Source of the DNA: Blautia sp. BIOML-A1
Lineage (GTDB): Bacteria; Bacillota; Clostridia; Lachnospirales; Lachnospiraceae
DNA: 64,000 nucleotides
Reading direction: 5' to 3'
NCBI RefSeq assembly: GCF_009883055.1
Contig: NZ_WWVR01000020.1
Location: 1 to 64,000 of the forward strand
The position numbers and the translations under genes are program-made. Positions 8,547 to 15,904 of this stretch are shown one piece after another. Each line of letters opens with the position of its first letter. The stretch's first letter is position 1. Below the pieces are notes generated by a model. It worked only from the letters and a program-made list of their open reading frames with translations. It ran no database searches and was not told the DNA's origin.

Positions 8547-8645
8547 ATGAGTATTGTTGATTTTATAGCAGTAGTGAGCTTCGGCTTAACCTGCTTTGGT
8601 CTTGGATATACCTTTGGCAAGGATAATAATAAACCACAAAAATAG
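8547..8645 (+). CDS. Small hydrophobic type I toxin-like peptide (32 aa)
   Basis: A 32-residue peptide beginning MSIVDFIAVVSFGLTCFGLG with one membrane span and a charged tail (KDNNKPQK). It has a strong ribosome site (GGAAAGGAGGG) 7 bases before the ATG, a long structured leader, and a terminator directly after the stop. Size, layout and the convergent antisense promoter downstream match the putative holin-like/Fst-type membrane toxins of type I toxin-antitoxin loci in Firmicutes. Such loci stabilise mobile elements by killing cells that lose them. Family assignment is by architecture and recall, not by search. Confidence 0.7.
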   Translation: MSIVDFIAVVSFGLTCFGLGYTFGKDNNKPQK

Positions 8646-8680
8646 CCGCCCTGGTCTGGTAAACTAAGCGGCAATTTTTG
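8634..8680. terminator. Shared bidirectional terminator of the toxin locus
   Basis: GCCGC (8645-8649) pairs with GCGGC (8668-8672). T runs follow on the plus strand (8675-8679), while the minus strand has a T run just past the stem (8637-8641). The plus-strand toxin mRNA and the minus-strand RNA would both stop here and overlap by some 40 bases. Confidence 0.65.
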
Positions 8681-8727
8681 TCAAAACATATATCGGACTA
8701 ACCGTCTATCGGTAGCACTCTTTATCT
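8640..8727 (-). ncRNA. Predicted antisense RNA antitoxin
   Basis: A strong minus-strand promoter (8734-8762) would start an RNA near 8727 that runs toward the toxin gene and stops at the shared hairpin, giving about 90 bases. No open frame with a ribosome site is present in it. It overlaps the 3' end of the toxin mRNA, as in Fst-type loci. Its 5' leader (GACGGTTAGTCC) is almost the same as the toxin mRNA leader (GGCGGTTAGTCC), not complementary to it. Confidence 0.55.
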
Positions 8728-8733
8728 ATAATC

Positions 8734-8762
8734 ATATTAGCACGCATGTGTGAAAATGTCAA
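8734..8762 (-). promoter_or_regulatory. Antisense RNA promoter
   Basis: Consensus TTGACA (8757-8762), 17-base spacer, TAATAT (8734-8739) on the minus strand. The -35 box overlaps the stop codon that the XRE/DUF2007-like gene had before the insertion sequence landed, and abuts the left target duplication. Confidence 0.8.
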
Positions 8763-8789
8763 AAATTTTCTTCATTCTCTTGGTTATTA
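8762..8789. repeat. Left target-site duplication of the IS
   Basis: 28 bases identical to 10380-10407, directly flanking the insertion sequence. Long duplications of about 27 bases are a recalled property of IS1202-type elements. Confidence 0.9.
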
Positions 8790-10379
8790 TATGAACCATT
8801 TATGATAATGTCCTAATATACCACAAAGGAAAATGTCCCAATGTAGTATAATGCTTCCATCAACAGATGGAGGTAACGATTATCAGAAAGGTAGAATTAT
8901 CAATGGATGAACAAAAGAAGTATGAGGTGATCAAATCATTGGCAGATCATCCAGCCCCTAACAAGCAGAGAGCTGCCCTTACTCTCGGTTGTACTGTACG
9001 TCACATTAACCGTATGCTTAAAGGCTACAAAGAGCATGGCAAAGCCTATTTTATCCATGGCAACAGAGGACGTAAGCCAGCCAATACCATCCCCAATGAA
9101 ACTCGTAATCTTGTTGTCGATTTATACCGCAACAAATACTATGATGCCAATTTTGTGCATTTCACTGAGTTATTAGGAAAACATGAAGATATCCACATCT
9201 CCCCTTCAGCGGTTATGTCTATTCTCGAAGCTGAATACATTCTCTCTCCCAAGGCTACAAAAGCTAAGAAAAAGAGAATCAAAGAACAATTAAAAGCCGA
9301 TAAAAAAGCAGCGAAATCTCAGAAAGAAGCGGATCAGATACAGATTAATCTTGTTGCTCTTGAGGACGCCCATTCCCGCCGTCCCAGAGCCGCTTATTTC
9401 GGTGAACTGCAGCAAATGGACGCAACTCCCTACGAATGGATCCCCGGTCAGATATGGCATCTGCATCTGGCTATAGATGATGCTACAGGAAGGATTACCG
9501 GCGGTTGGTTTGATACCCAGGAAACTCTGAATGGCTATTACCACGTTTTCCATCAGATCCTCACAACTTACGGTATCCCCTACAAGTTCTTTACAGACCG
9601 CCGTACTGTTTTCACCTATAAAAAGAAAAACTCCCCATCTATCGATGAGGATACCTATACACAGTTTGCCTATGCCTGTAAACAGCTGGGGGTTGAACTG
9701 GGATCAAGCAGTGTGCCTCAGGCAAAAGGACGTGTAGAACGCCTGAACCAGACGCTACAGTCGCGCCTGCCAGTCGAGTTAAGACTTGCAGGCATAACGA
9801 CCATAGACGCTGCCAATGAATTCCTAAACTCCTACATAAAGGAATTCAATGAGAAGTTTTCCCTTCCCATTCATGGTATCAAGTCTGTGTTCGAAGTGCA
9901 ACCCCAAATTGAAAAAATTAACCTGATTCTTGCAGTTTTATGCGAAAGAACGGTAGATACCGGACACTGTTTAAGGCATTCCAATAAATACTACCGTATG
10001 ATTGACAGCAGAGGCAATCAGGTCCACTACCGAAAAGGAACAAAGGTAATGTTTATTCAGGCTTTTGATGGCAGTCAATACTGCTGTGTAAATGACAAAG
10101 ACATCTACGCACTGGAAGAAATACCCGAGCACGAAACAAAATCAAAAGACTTAGATATAGACTATACTCCGCCAAAACCAAAGAAGCCCCGCATTCCACC
10201 AATGAATCATCCCTGGCGTCGCCAACAGTTTGGAAAGTTTGTCAAACAGCAAGAACACCACCAGAATGATCAAGATACAAAAATTGCCTGAGGAATGAAA
10301 CGAATCAATTTAACAAGCCCCAGCAAAAAGCCGGGGCTAATACTTCAATTATTTTAGGACATTTTCAAAAACGCTTGAC
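8790..10379 (+). mobile_element. IS1202/ISNCY-type insertion sequence
   Basis: About 1.59 kb between two 28-base direct repeats, with one transposase gene. Imperfect terminal inverted repeats of about 30 bases (8791-8820 against 10350-10379) share the core AATGTCCTAA and match at more than 20 positions. An internal hairpin AGCCCC...GGGGCT at 10316-10338 follows the transposase. The element landed exactly at the end of the XRE/DUF2007-like gene. Ends may be off by one base because of ambiguity at the duplication edge. Confidence 0.88.
8867..10291 (+). CDS. ISNCY/IS1202-family DDE transposase
   Basis: A 474-residue transposase. The N-terminal 100 residues are a helix-turn-helix DNA-binding region (KQRAALTLGCTVRHINRMLKGYKEHG). 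The rve/integrase-like core follows with the DDE triad in LQQMDATPYEW, FFTDRRTVF and QAKGRVERLNQTLQSRLP; the C-terminus is basic. Length and motifs match the family and the reading frame is intact, so the element may be active. The ATG at 8867 lacks a good ribosome site; an ATG at 8903 with AAAGGT upstream is an alternative start. Confidence 0.88.
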   Translation: MEVTIIRKVELSMDEQKKYEVIKSLADHPAPNKQRAALTLGCTVRHINRMLKGYKEHGKAYFIHGNRGRKPANTIPNETRNLVVDLYRNKYYDANFVHFTELLGKHEDIHISPSAVMSILEAEYILSPKATKAKKKRIKEQLKADKKAAKSQKEADQIQINLVALEDAHSRRPRAAYFGELQQMDATPYEWIPGQIWHLHLAIDDATGRITGGWFDTQETLNGYYHVFHQILTTYGIPYKFFTDRRTVFTYKKKNSPSIDEDTYTQFAYACKQLGVELGSSSVPQAKGRVERLNQTLQSRLPVELRLAGITTIDAANEFLNSYIKEFNEKFSLPIHGIKSVFEVQPQIEKINLILAVLCERTVDTGHCLRHSNKYYRMIDSRGNQVHYRKGTKVMFIQAFDGSQYCCVNDKDIYALEEIPEHETKSKDLDIDYTPPKPKKPRIPPMNHPWRRQQFGKFVKQQEHHQNDQDTKIA

Positions 10380-11333
10380 AAAATTTTCTTCATTCTCTTG
10401 GTTATTAATCTCCTTAATCAGCTGTACTGCCTTCTCTGCATCATCGGTTTTCACGAATATATCCACACCATATATTCCAAATCCAGGTGCCCCATGCATT
10501 GCAACATTCGCACCTGCTTCCTGTGAAAAAGCTGCTATTCCATTTTGCTTTAACATTTCTACAAGTTGTTCTGTCTCTACTATATTCTGTGCATTATAAA
10601 TTTTTGTCCATTCTGTCTTAGATTGGGAAGTTTCTTTTCTCTCCTGAACATTTGGTGAATTCTGATTTCTTTTTCGATTAATAAATGCTAAGGTCCTAAG
10701 AATAATAAATGACACAATAGTAATACCTATCAGAAATCCCAATGCCAATCGTGTTATCTGTGTTTCTGTAGCTCCCATTCTAAATAAACATGTACCATAG
10801 ATGACTGTAAAAATTCCTGCACATATTACACTGGTGAGAAAATTCCGCCATATAACAGCACTTTTTGGCAGGCATTTATCCCATATTCCATTATACACCA
10901 TAATAGCTACATATAGGATTCCTCCTACTAAGACAGTTACTATCTCTCCCAAAACCAAACGAGTATCCACCATTAATAGCATCTGAATAATAATCGCTAA
11001 CACACCAATCACAAACATTGATGCAAATGCAAGATTTCCAGCCTTTAATGCTTTTTGTTTCACCCATCCTTCATACACCGCAACTTTGTCCAGTGTTTCT
11101 TTCATCTCTTTATTCATAGTCTGGCTCCTTTCTCCATCCAGGAGCTCTCTCATCTCAACATCGTAGTATTCAGCAAGTTGAACAAGTATACTGAGATCCG
11201 GCATATTTATTCCTGTTTCCCATCTGGAAACTGTTCTTGCAGATACCTCAAACTTCTCGGCAAGCTGCTCTTGCGTAAGATTCTTTTCTTTACGACATTG
11301 CTTTAAAAAAGCTCCAATCTTTTTTGTGTCCAT
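10365..11333 (-). CDS. Membrane XRE regulator with DUF2007-like domain
   Basis: About 322 residues. Residues 1-60 are an XRE helix-turn-helix (IGAFLKQCRKEKNLTQEQLAEKF, SARTVSRWETG). Residues about 95-220 hold four hydrophobic segments. The last 75 residues look like the DUF2007 putative signal-transducing domain (WTKIYNAQNIVETEQLVEMLKQNGI). Start at 11333 is set by GAGAGGTAGAGAC upstream. The 3' end has been altered by the insertion sequence: the original ...ENF-stop at the left duplication is now ...ENFVKRF-stop, the last four codons and stop coming from the IS. Function is probably regulation in response to a membrane signal, possibly of the two small membrane proteins upstream in the same direction. 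Confidence 0.8.
   Translation of the reverse strand: MDTKKIGAFLKQCRKEKNLTQEQLAEKFEVSARTVSRWETGINMPDLSILVQLAEYYDVEMRELLDGERSQTMNKEMKETLDKVAVYEGWVKQKALKAGNLAFASMFVIGVLAIIIQMLLMVDTRLVLGEIVTVLVGGILYVAIMVYNGIWDKCLPKSAVIWRNFLTSVICAGIFTVIYGTCLFRMGATETQITRLALGFLIGITIVSFIILRTLAFINRKRNQNSPNVQERKETSQSKTEWTKIYNAQNIVETEQLVEMLKQNGIAAFSQEAGANVAMHGAPGFGIYGVDIFVKTDDAEKAVQLIKEINNQENEENFVKRF
10380..10407. repeat. Right target-site duplication of the IS
   Basis: 28-base copy of 8762-8789. It lies inside the C-terminal codons of the XRE/DUF2007-like gene (NNQENEENF). Confidence 0.9.
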
Positions 11334-11483
11334 GTCTCTACCTCTCTTCCACTTACAGCTTACCAATATGTATCAAAATTACCACGACATAAAACGAGAA
11401 TCCGCTAATTTTCAACCGGACATCGTATGTCTAAAACAAATAAACGGTATTTTCACCCCAAAAGCATTCTATTCCTCTATAAA

Positions 11484-11804
11484 TTAACCTTCTCTTTTAT
11501 GTCTATCCATAAGCAGCAGAATAAACATAACAAACCATATCACCCATGCAATTAAACAACCGATTCCTATATGCCAAATATCTATAATCATTCCAGCAAT
11601 AAAAGGAATTGACATAAACATCATTCTCTTCCCATATGCCTTACACATAGCATTTTCATCATATTTTTTTCGTTCTTCTGCTGATTTCATATTATAACCA
11701 GACAAGAATTTGGATGCTTGTCCTTTTGACCTATAAAACCATATTCCAAATAAAAGCATAATCACTGCCATTGCAAAGTCAAAAATAATATAAATATAGA
11801 ACAT
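11484..11804 (-). CDS. DUF3784-like small membrane protein
   Basis: A 106-residue protein with a membrane span at the N-terminus, a soluble segment SGYNMKSAEERKKYDENAMCKAYGK and two further spans. The phrase SGYN...EERKKYDE...LCK is characteristic of DUF3784 proteins as I recall them. Function unknown. It is a paralogue of the next gene upstream, with which it forms a tandem. GAAAGGAAGG precedes the ATG. Confidence 0.75.
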   Translation of the reverse strand: MFYIYIIFDFAMAVIMLLFGIWFYRSKGQASKFLSGYNMKSAEERKKYDENAMCKAYGKRMMFMSIPFIAGMIIDIWHIGIGCLIAWVIWFVMFILLLMDRHKREG

Positions 11805-11845
11805 ATAATGCCTTCCTTTCAGTCAATTCCTCAAACCAGAAGTTA

Positions 11846-12178
11846 TTACTTTTTGCATAGTGTGTTTTCTAAAATGATAATAACCACGACATCAACTACA
11901 ATGATTCCCAATGCAATATATACAAAAAATGCAGGCAAAATATTTTCAAGCAAGCCCATAATTAATGCAAGAATTGCTATAATAGACATTCCAACTCCCA
12001 TTGTTCTGCATAACTTCTTTTCATCATATTTTTTCTTTTCTTCTTTTGAAGCTGCATTATATCCAGAAATAAACCAGCTTCCGTGTCCAGAAAGTAAAAC
12101 TATAGAAAGTACAGCAAATATTACAAAGACAATCCACACTATCCAATCAGAACCTGTTGCTAAATCTGCTAATTTCAA
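11846..12178 (-). CDS. DUF3784-like small membrane protein, second copy
   Basis: 110 residues with the same three-span layout and the same central phrase (SGYNAASKEEKKKYDEKKLCRTMG) as the gene at 11484-11804. The start is TTG at 12178 with AGGGAGGGG seven bases upstream. The pair lies between the zinc-ribbon gene and the membrane XRE regulator, all leftward, and may be one transcript. Function unknown. Confidence 0.75.
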   Translation of the reverse strand: MKLADLATGSDWIVWIVFVIFAVLSIVLLSGHGSWFISGYNAASKEEKKKYDEKKLCRTMGVGMSIIAILALIMGLLENILPAFFVYIALGIIVVDVVVIIILENTLCKK

Positions 12179-12236
12179 TTATAGACCCCTCCCTAAATTC
12201 CGTTTTTCTTAATTCTAAAAATCTGAAAGTTGTCTT

Positions 12237-12434
12237 TTAAGATTTCAATTTCGTTAAATCCTCTAAATACATTTCTGTATAGCCACATTCTGGGCAGACT
12301 GCAACTCTAACATCATCTATAGTTGTCGCCTTTTGTTTTTCATCTACACGAACAACCATCCCATAGCCACCGCCATTAACTTTAAGTCTTAAATCTAATT
12401 TCATACTTGCTCCACACTTTTCACATTTCCTCAT
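12237..12434 (-). CDS. Zinc-ribbon protein (65 aa)
   Basis: Begins MRKCEKCGASM and later has VAVCPECGYTE, two CxxC pairs that would bind one zinc. The middle is a short basic beta-rich segment. This is a common small nucleic-acid-binding-type fold in Firmicutes with no defined function. It lies 47 bases downstream of yjdF and probably shares its transcript. Confidence 0.7.
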   Translation of the reverse strand: MRKCEKCGASMKLDLRLKVNGGGYGMVVRVDEKQKATTIDDVRVAVCPECGYTEMYLEDLTKLKS

Positions 12435-12481
12435 TGTTTATACCTTCAAATCCCGAATTTGAGAAAAAGCCCAAAGGACTT

Positions 12482-12898
12482 TTAATGTCCCTTATGCTTT
12501 TCTCTTTTCTTTCGCTGTTTTAGTTCAAACATTCGCTGTTCTTCCGCCTCTTTTTTCTTTCTTTTTTTTTCTTTACGCTCCTGCTTGTTCTGTTCCTGTT
12601 GTAATTTCAACGCTTGTTGCGATTTTGTGCCAATGCCAGTTTCCAGTATCTGTTTTTTTGCTGCACGCTGCATCCGTTTCGGATTTCTTTTTATATCCTT
12701 TACAATAGCTTCAACAGCTGGACTGAATTTCAAACCAAAATAGTATTTTTGAACATATTCCTGCACTTCATAATCTTTTGGTTCTGCACCAAATGTTACC
12801 TTTGCCACAGATAATTTTCCATCTTCAATACGCTCAAATATACCTACCCAAAATGGTTCTTCAAAATATACCGTCAGTTTTCCATTTACTTTGTCCAT
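12482..12898 (-). CDS. yjdF: YjdF-family protein (DUF2992)
   Basis: A 138-residue protein. The N-terminal half (KLTVYFEEPFWVGIFERIEDGKL ... AKVTFGAEPKDYEVQEYV) is the DUF2992/YjdF domain; the C-terminal 60 residues are a highly charged Lys/Glu coiled coil. Members are found downstream of the yjdF riboswitch, which binds azaaromatic compounds, and are thought to help cope with such toxic heterocycles; the biochemical role is unknown. A 226-base structured leader precedes the gene here. Its presence in a mobile element suggests a transferable chemical-resistance function, which is inference. Confidence 0.85.
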   Translation of the reverse strand: MDKVNGKLTVYFEEPFWVGIFERIEDGKLSVAKVTFGAEPKDYEVQEYVQKYYFGLKFSPAVEAIVKDIKRNPKRMQRAAKKQILETGIGTKSQQALKLQQEQNKQERKEKKRKKKEAEEQRMFELKQRKKREKHKGH

Positions 12899-13124
12899 AA
12901 AAATCCCTCCTAAAATTTATTGGGCAAAGAATGGACAACCCGGAGGGGCAGGTTACTTACCCTATTTACATAGGACGGCCGGGCTACCTACCGGCTCTGG
13001 CACATCAAAGATGCACGTTGCGTTTTTATCTTTGTTTTGATAACCAAGCCATATGGCACGATTAACTTAATTCGGTAACTTTCGATTTACCTTCACTTTA
13101 TTTTACCATAGTGCTTTCTAAAGT
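12899..13124 (-). ncRNA. Candidate yjdF (azaaromatic) riboswitch leader
   Basis: A 226-base leader lies between a recognisable promoter and yjdF. It starts with a hairpin (GCACTTTAGAAAGCAC) and a short helix GGTAAATCGAAAGTTACC, then a long region with GC-rich arms around 12930-13000. The region ends with AGGAGGG directly before the ATG, where folding could hide the ribosome site. The call rests on the downstream gene identity and leader size; I have not folded it or matched a covariance model. Confidence 0.6.
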
Positions 13125-13130
13125 GCTATT

Positions 13131-13159
13131 CTAATATATACAAAAGTGTAAAAGGGCAA
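13131..13159 (-). promoter_or_regulatory. Promoter of the yjdF transcript
   Basis: TTGCCC (13154-13159), 17-base spacer, TATTAG (13131-13136) on the minus strand; predicted start near 13124. Confidence 0.5.
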
Positions 13160-13181
13160 TCTTATCGACTGTCACTTACAA

Positions 13182-13556
13182 TCACACACATACCAGGTTT
13201 TTCAATACAATCTCTTCTGCACTGGCTTTTATATTATTCATTAACCTAACCCACTTCATCTGATCCTGTACCTTTAATTCTTCAGTTACACCCTGTTTTT
13301 CTACCATCTGTTTCATAAGCATTTCCACCTGTTCTCTGACTTCCTGATCGATCTGATTCAGATGTTCATTCAATTTTCCGGTCAATAACATGTATTGATA
13401 TCTTGCTGATCTGTGTTCTTTTAAGAACTGCTTTCGTAACATTCCATATTTTCCATATGTCGGTTCTTCTTCTCTTAAAACCAGATCCGGCAAATAGTAA
13501 TCTCCATGCAACGTATAGCTCATTCCATTTTTCTCATCATAAATCTGTTTTTTCAT
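13182..13556 (-). CDS. tnpV: TnpV-family transposon protein
   Basis: A 124-residue protein matching TnpV of clostridial mobilizable transposons in length and sequence style: YTLHGDYYLPDLVLREEE, then GKYGMLRKQFLKEHRSARYQYMLLTGKLNEHL and a helical C-terminus. Its function is not established. It starts three bases after the MobV stop, with GGAG inside the end of that gene, so it is co-translated with the relaxase. Such mob-tnpV pairs are typical of Tn4451-like and related elements. Confidence 0.85.
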   Translation of the reverse strand: MKKQIYDEKNGMSYTLHGDYYLPDLVLREEEPTYGKYGMLRKQFLKEHRSARYQYMLLTGKLNEHLNQIDQEVREQVEMLMKQMVEKQGVTEELKVQDQMKWVRLMNNIKASAEEIVLKNLVCV

Positions 13557-13559
13557 AGT

Positions 13560-14978
13560 CTAAATCTCCAATCCTTTGTATTTTGTTTTATTTTTCTTAC
13601 GTTGTTGGTTTTCAATCTGGCTCTTTTGAGTTGCCCATTCCAACTGTTTCAGAACGCTTCCCTTTGGCATTTGTTCCATTCGACGCTGCTCTTCCAATTC
13701 CTTTTGTTCTTTAATATCCTGCTGCACTACATCCTCTACAACTTCTGTTCCCAGAATACGCACCACTCTGTCATATCTGTCCGAAGTCTCCTGTAAACGT
13801 TGATTATCATTTGATAATTTTCCATTTTCCTTACGTACATCGTCTAACTGTTTCTGGATATTATCACATTCCTCAACAGATTTTTGATATTTATTTTTCC
13901 AACTTTCTACCATTTTGTTAAGTTCTACAACCTTTCCAGCTAATGCAGCAATCTGATTTTTCATCTTGATAAACAATGGCTTGATTTTATTCTCCCTGTA
14001 AGGTACTGCACGTTCAAATGTTCCTGCCTCCGGTAAAAACGTCTTAATCATTCCATATTCTTTTATTTCCTTACTGGCATTATCCATAATTGGTTGTAGC
14101 ACATTCCGTCGATCTTCCAGACTTTTTAGTTCTTTTTCTACGTCCTCTGCCCTTTGTTCTGCTTCTTGCTTCTCCCTAATTGCCTGTTCCTTATCGTCTT
14201 TTAAAATCTGGATATCTGCTCTGGATTCCGCAATCTGTGCTGTCAGTTCTTCATTTTCTGCAGTTAGATACTCTTTCTCCTGCTCCAGCTCCTGTACTTC
14301 CTTTTTTCGTTCTTTCTTCTTGAAGTTATAAACATCCAAATGTTCCTCATGAGTACCTTTCTGTTCCCATTCAATGCCATGTTGTTTTGCAATCCCTGCC
14401 AGAACTTCTTTTTCATGGTTCATCCACTGGTTTAACTCAGTATCATGCTTATTCCCACCTTGAAATCCAAGACTTTTTAATGCCTGTTTCAGCGAAACTC
14501 TGGTGTCCATTCCTTTTCCTTTCCAATCAGTTACATAAGGAATAAAATCAATATGTAGATGTGGCGTAGCTTCATCCTGATGTAGATAACAACCAAATAC
14601 CCGTAGCGTTGGATTCCGTTTCTGGAAGTCCTTTACATACTCATCCAGTACTTTTACAGCCTGACCTCCTTCTGCTGTTCCGACAGCCATATCTTCTCGA
14701 TTTCCAATCTGGAAAATCACTTCATGGAACAATTTTTCCTGTTTTCCCTGCCGGATTTTTTCATAGTAATTTGTAATCTGCCGATCTTTTCTTTTTCCGA
14801 TGTTGTATCTCCCCACAGCATCATCAAATAACTCTTTATAGACTTCCTTCAGATTTTCATTCTGGTAACAAATATTTAATTGTACTCTGTCCGGTTCTAC
14901 ATTCTCTGCGAAAAACTCTCTCCTGTTATGAGCCAGAGAGCCTTTCCCAATCATACCGCTAATTGTTCGTTTTATCAT
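13560..14978 (-). CDS. MobV-family relaxase (Pre/Mob)
   Basis: A 472-residue plasmid-recombination/mobilization enzyme. It nicks oriT and carries the strand into the recipient through a helper conjugation system. The diagnostic three-His motif is present as YLHQDEATPHLHIDFIP near residue 140; the N-terminus (MIKRTISGMIGKGSLAHNRR) is the usual opening. Residues about 215-330 and 350-440 are long coiled coils. The start at 14978 is preferred to the frame opening at 15023, because GAGGTGAG lies ten bases before it. It is followed directly by tnpV. oriT would be expected just upstream, around 15024-15177, where GC-rich inverted repeats are visible. Confidence 0.92.
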   Translation of the reverse strand: MIKRTISGMIGKGSLAHNRREFFAENVEPDRVQLNICYQNENLKEVYKELFDDAVGRYNIGKRKDRQITNYYEKIRQGKQEKLFHEVIFQIGNREDMAVGTAEGGQAVKVLDEYVKDFQKRNPTLRVFGCYLHQDEATPHLHIDFIPYVTDWKGKGMDTRVSLKQALKSLGFQGGNKHDTELNQWMNHEKEVLAGIAKQHGIEWEQKGTHEEHLDVYNFKKKERKKEVQELEQEKEYLTAENEELTAQIAESRADIQILKDDKEQAIREKQEAEQRAEDVEKELKSLEDRRNVLQPIMDNASKEIKEYGMIKTFLPEAGTFERAVPYRENKIKPLFIKMKNQIAALAGKVVELNKMVESWKNKYQKSVEECDNIQKQLDDVRKENGKLSNDNQRLQETSDRYDRVVRILGTEVVEDVVQQDIKEQKELEEQRRMEQMPKGSVLKQLEWATQKSQIENQQRKKNKTKYKGLEI

Positions 14979-15023
14979 AATATTTCTCACCTCTTCTCTG
15001 AGCAAGTGCCAGATATGACACAT

Positions 15024-15177
15024 AATTTTTATTTACGCCAGTCATGGCGATATTAAGAAACTTTCGCCGGATACGGCGGTTTTGTTACTTTTGTCAAAAG
15101 TAACGCAAAAGCACTTTCGACAGCCGTACCGTCCATCAAAAGTACCCTTGCGCCCTGCCGGGGGCTATCCAATCAAA
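15024..15177. other. GC-rich intergenic region, candidate oriT
   Basis: This stretch upstream of the MobV gene is more GC-rich than its surroundings. It holds short dyads such as CGCCGGATACGGCG (about 15066-15079) and repeats of TTTTGTTACTTTTGTC-type sequence. MobV relaxases act at oriT sites directly upstream of mob, so this is the best place for it; no conserved nick sequence was recognised. Confidence 0.35.
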
Positions 15178-15405
15178 TTATTCCGGTATTCTTGCCTGTA
15201 CATATTCCAGATCTCCGCAATATGATGTTCCCACCAGATACCATTCTCTTGCCGGATTCATCTCCATTCTTGTCCGTACCCACTTATCATCAACCAGCAC
15301 CTCAAGACCTTCTCCACAGTGAAATCCCGTATCAATCCATAAGTCTGATGCCAACAATCCATATCTGTCATTACTGCTGTTATATCCTAATCTTCCCTGT
15401 TTCAT
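15178..15405 (-). CDS. DUF5348-like small protein
   Basis: 75 residues, LGYNSSNDRYGLLASDLWIDTGFHCGEGLEVLVDDKWVRTRMEM followed by REWYLVGT. This is the pattern of DUF5348 proteins that accompany mob and rep genes of clostridial mobilizable elements. No catalytic motif; function unknown. GAAGGGAG precedes the ATG by nine bases. Confidence 0.7.
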   Translation of the reverse strand: MKQGRLGYNSSNDRYGLLASDLWIDTGFHCGEGLEVLVDDKWVRTRMEMNPAREWYLVGTSYCGDLEYVQARIPE

Positions 15406-15555
15406 TATATCTTTCTCCCTTCTTCACAACTATCAAATTTACAGTAATCTCACATTCCAGCCATAGTTTTCCGTCTGCACCTTACCAACTTTCTCCTTGT
15501 TTACTTCTCACAGGTGCGTGACACGCTCCTGTAAAAAGATAGTCAATAAGAACTG

Positions 15556-15789
15556 TTACCATCGAAAGCTCTCTTGCATTCCTTTTCTGTCCAGATACTC
15601 CTGCCGGAACTTTTCCCGTTCTTCTTCTGTTGGTGCAGTTTTGGATTTACTGTATACCTCACGATTTACCATTGCATCCAGTTTTTTCTCTAAACCTTTT
15701 CTTATATCATCTGCTTCCTGTTCCTGATCCAGTAAATGATATTTTATAATCTTTCCAAATAACTCCTCTGGAATCATAACGTTTTTCAA
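15556..15789 (-). CDS. Hypothetical IME protein (77 aa)
   Basis: A highly charged helical protein (DQEQEADDIRKGLEKKLDAM, PTEEEREKFRQEYLDRKG) without recognisable motif. It starts with TTG at 15789, seven bases after GGTGAG, and its TTG overlaps the TGA of the preceding short frame (TTGA), a translational-coupling arrangement. It lies between the RepA-like ATPase and the DUF5348-like gene and is probably a conserved accessory gene of this element type. Confidence 0.6.
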   Translation of the reverse strand: MKNVMIPEELFGKIIKYHLLDQEQEADDIRKGLEKKLDAMVNREVYSKSKTAPTEEEREKFRQEYLDRKGMQESFRW

Positions 15790-15896
15790 GTTCTCACCTT
15801 CTTACAATTTATGTAAGGACGCAACACTACAATGTCTTTACAGATTGCAACCTTGCATTTTAATTCCGCATTTTCTATATACTCTGCAATGTTGCA
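15786..15896 (-). CDS. Possible 36-codon coupled small protein, start unclear
   Basis: An open frame of 36 sense codons follows the RepA-like gene by nine bases and reads CNIAEYIENAELKCKVAICK then DIVVLRPYINCKKVRT. Its TGA overlaps the TTG start of the next gene in a TTGA junction, and its composition is protein-like with four cysteines. There is no ATG/GTG/TTG at the front; an ATT (third codon) after TAAGGG is the only candidate start. It may be a real small gene with a rare start, a translated remainder of a frameshifted gene, or chance. Confidence 0.35.
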   Translation of the reverse strand, partial: CNIAEYIENAELKCKVAICKDIVVLRPYINCKKVRT

Positions 15897-15904
15897 CCCT
15901 TAAT

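Noticed and set aside
10374..10407. Outward promoter created by the IS right end (TTGACA at 10374-10379)
   Set aside because: No acceptable -10 lies 16-18 bases downstream on the plus strand, and there is no plus-strand gene to drive.
15406..15555. A 13-codon GTG frame (MQTENYGWNVRLL) upstream of the DUF5348-like gene
   Set aside because: Too short and with a poorly spaced ribosome site; no support beyond chance.
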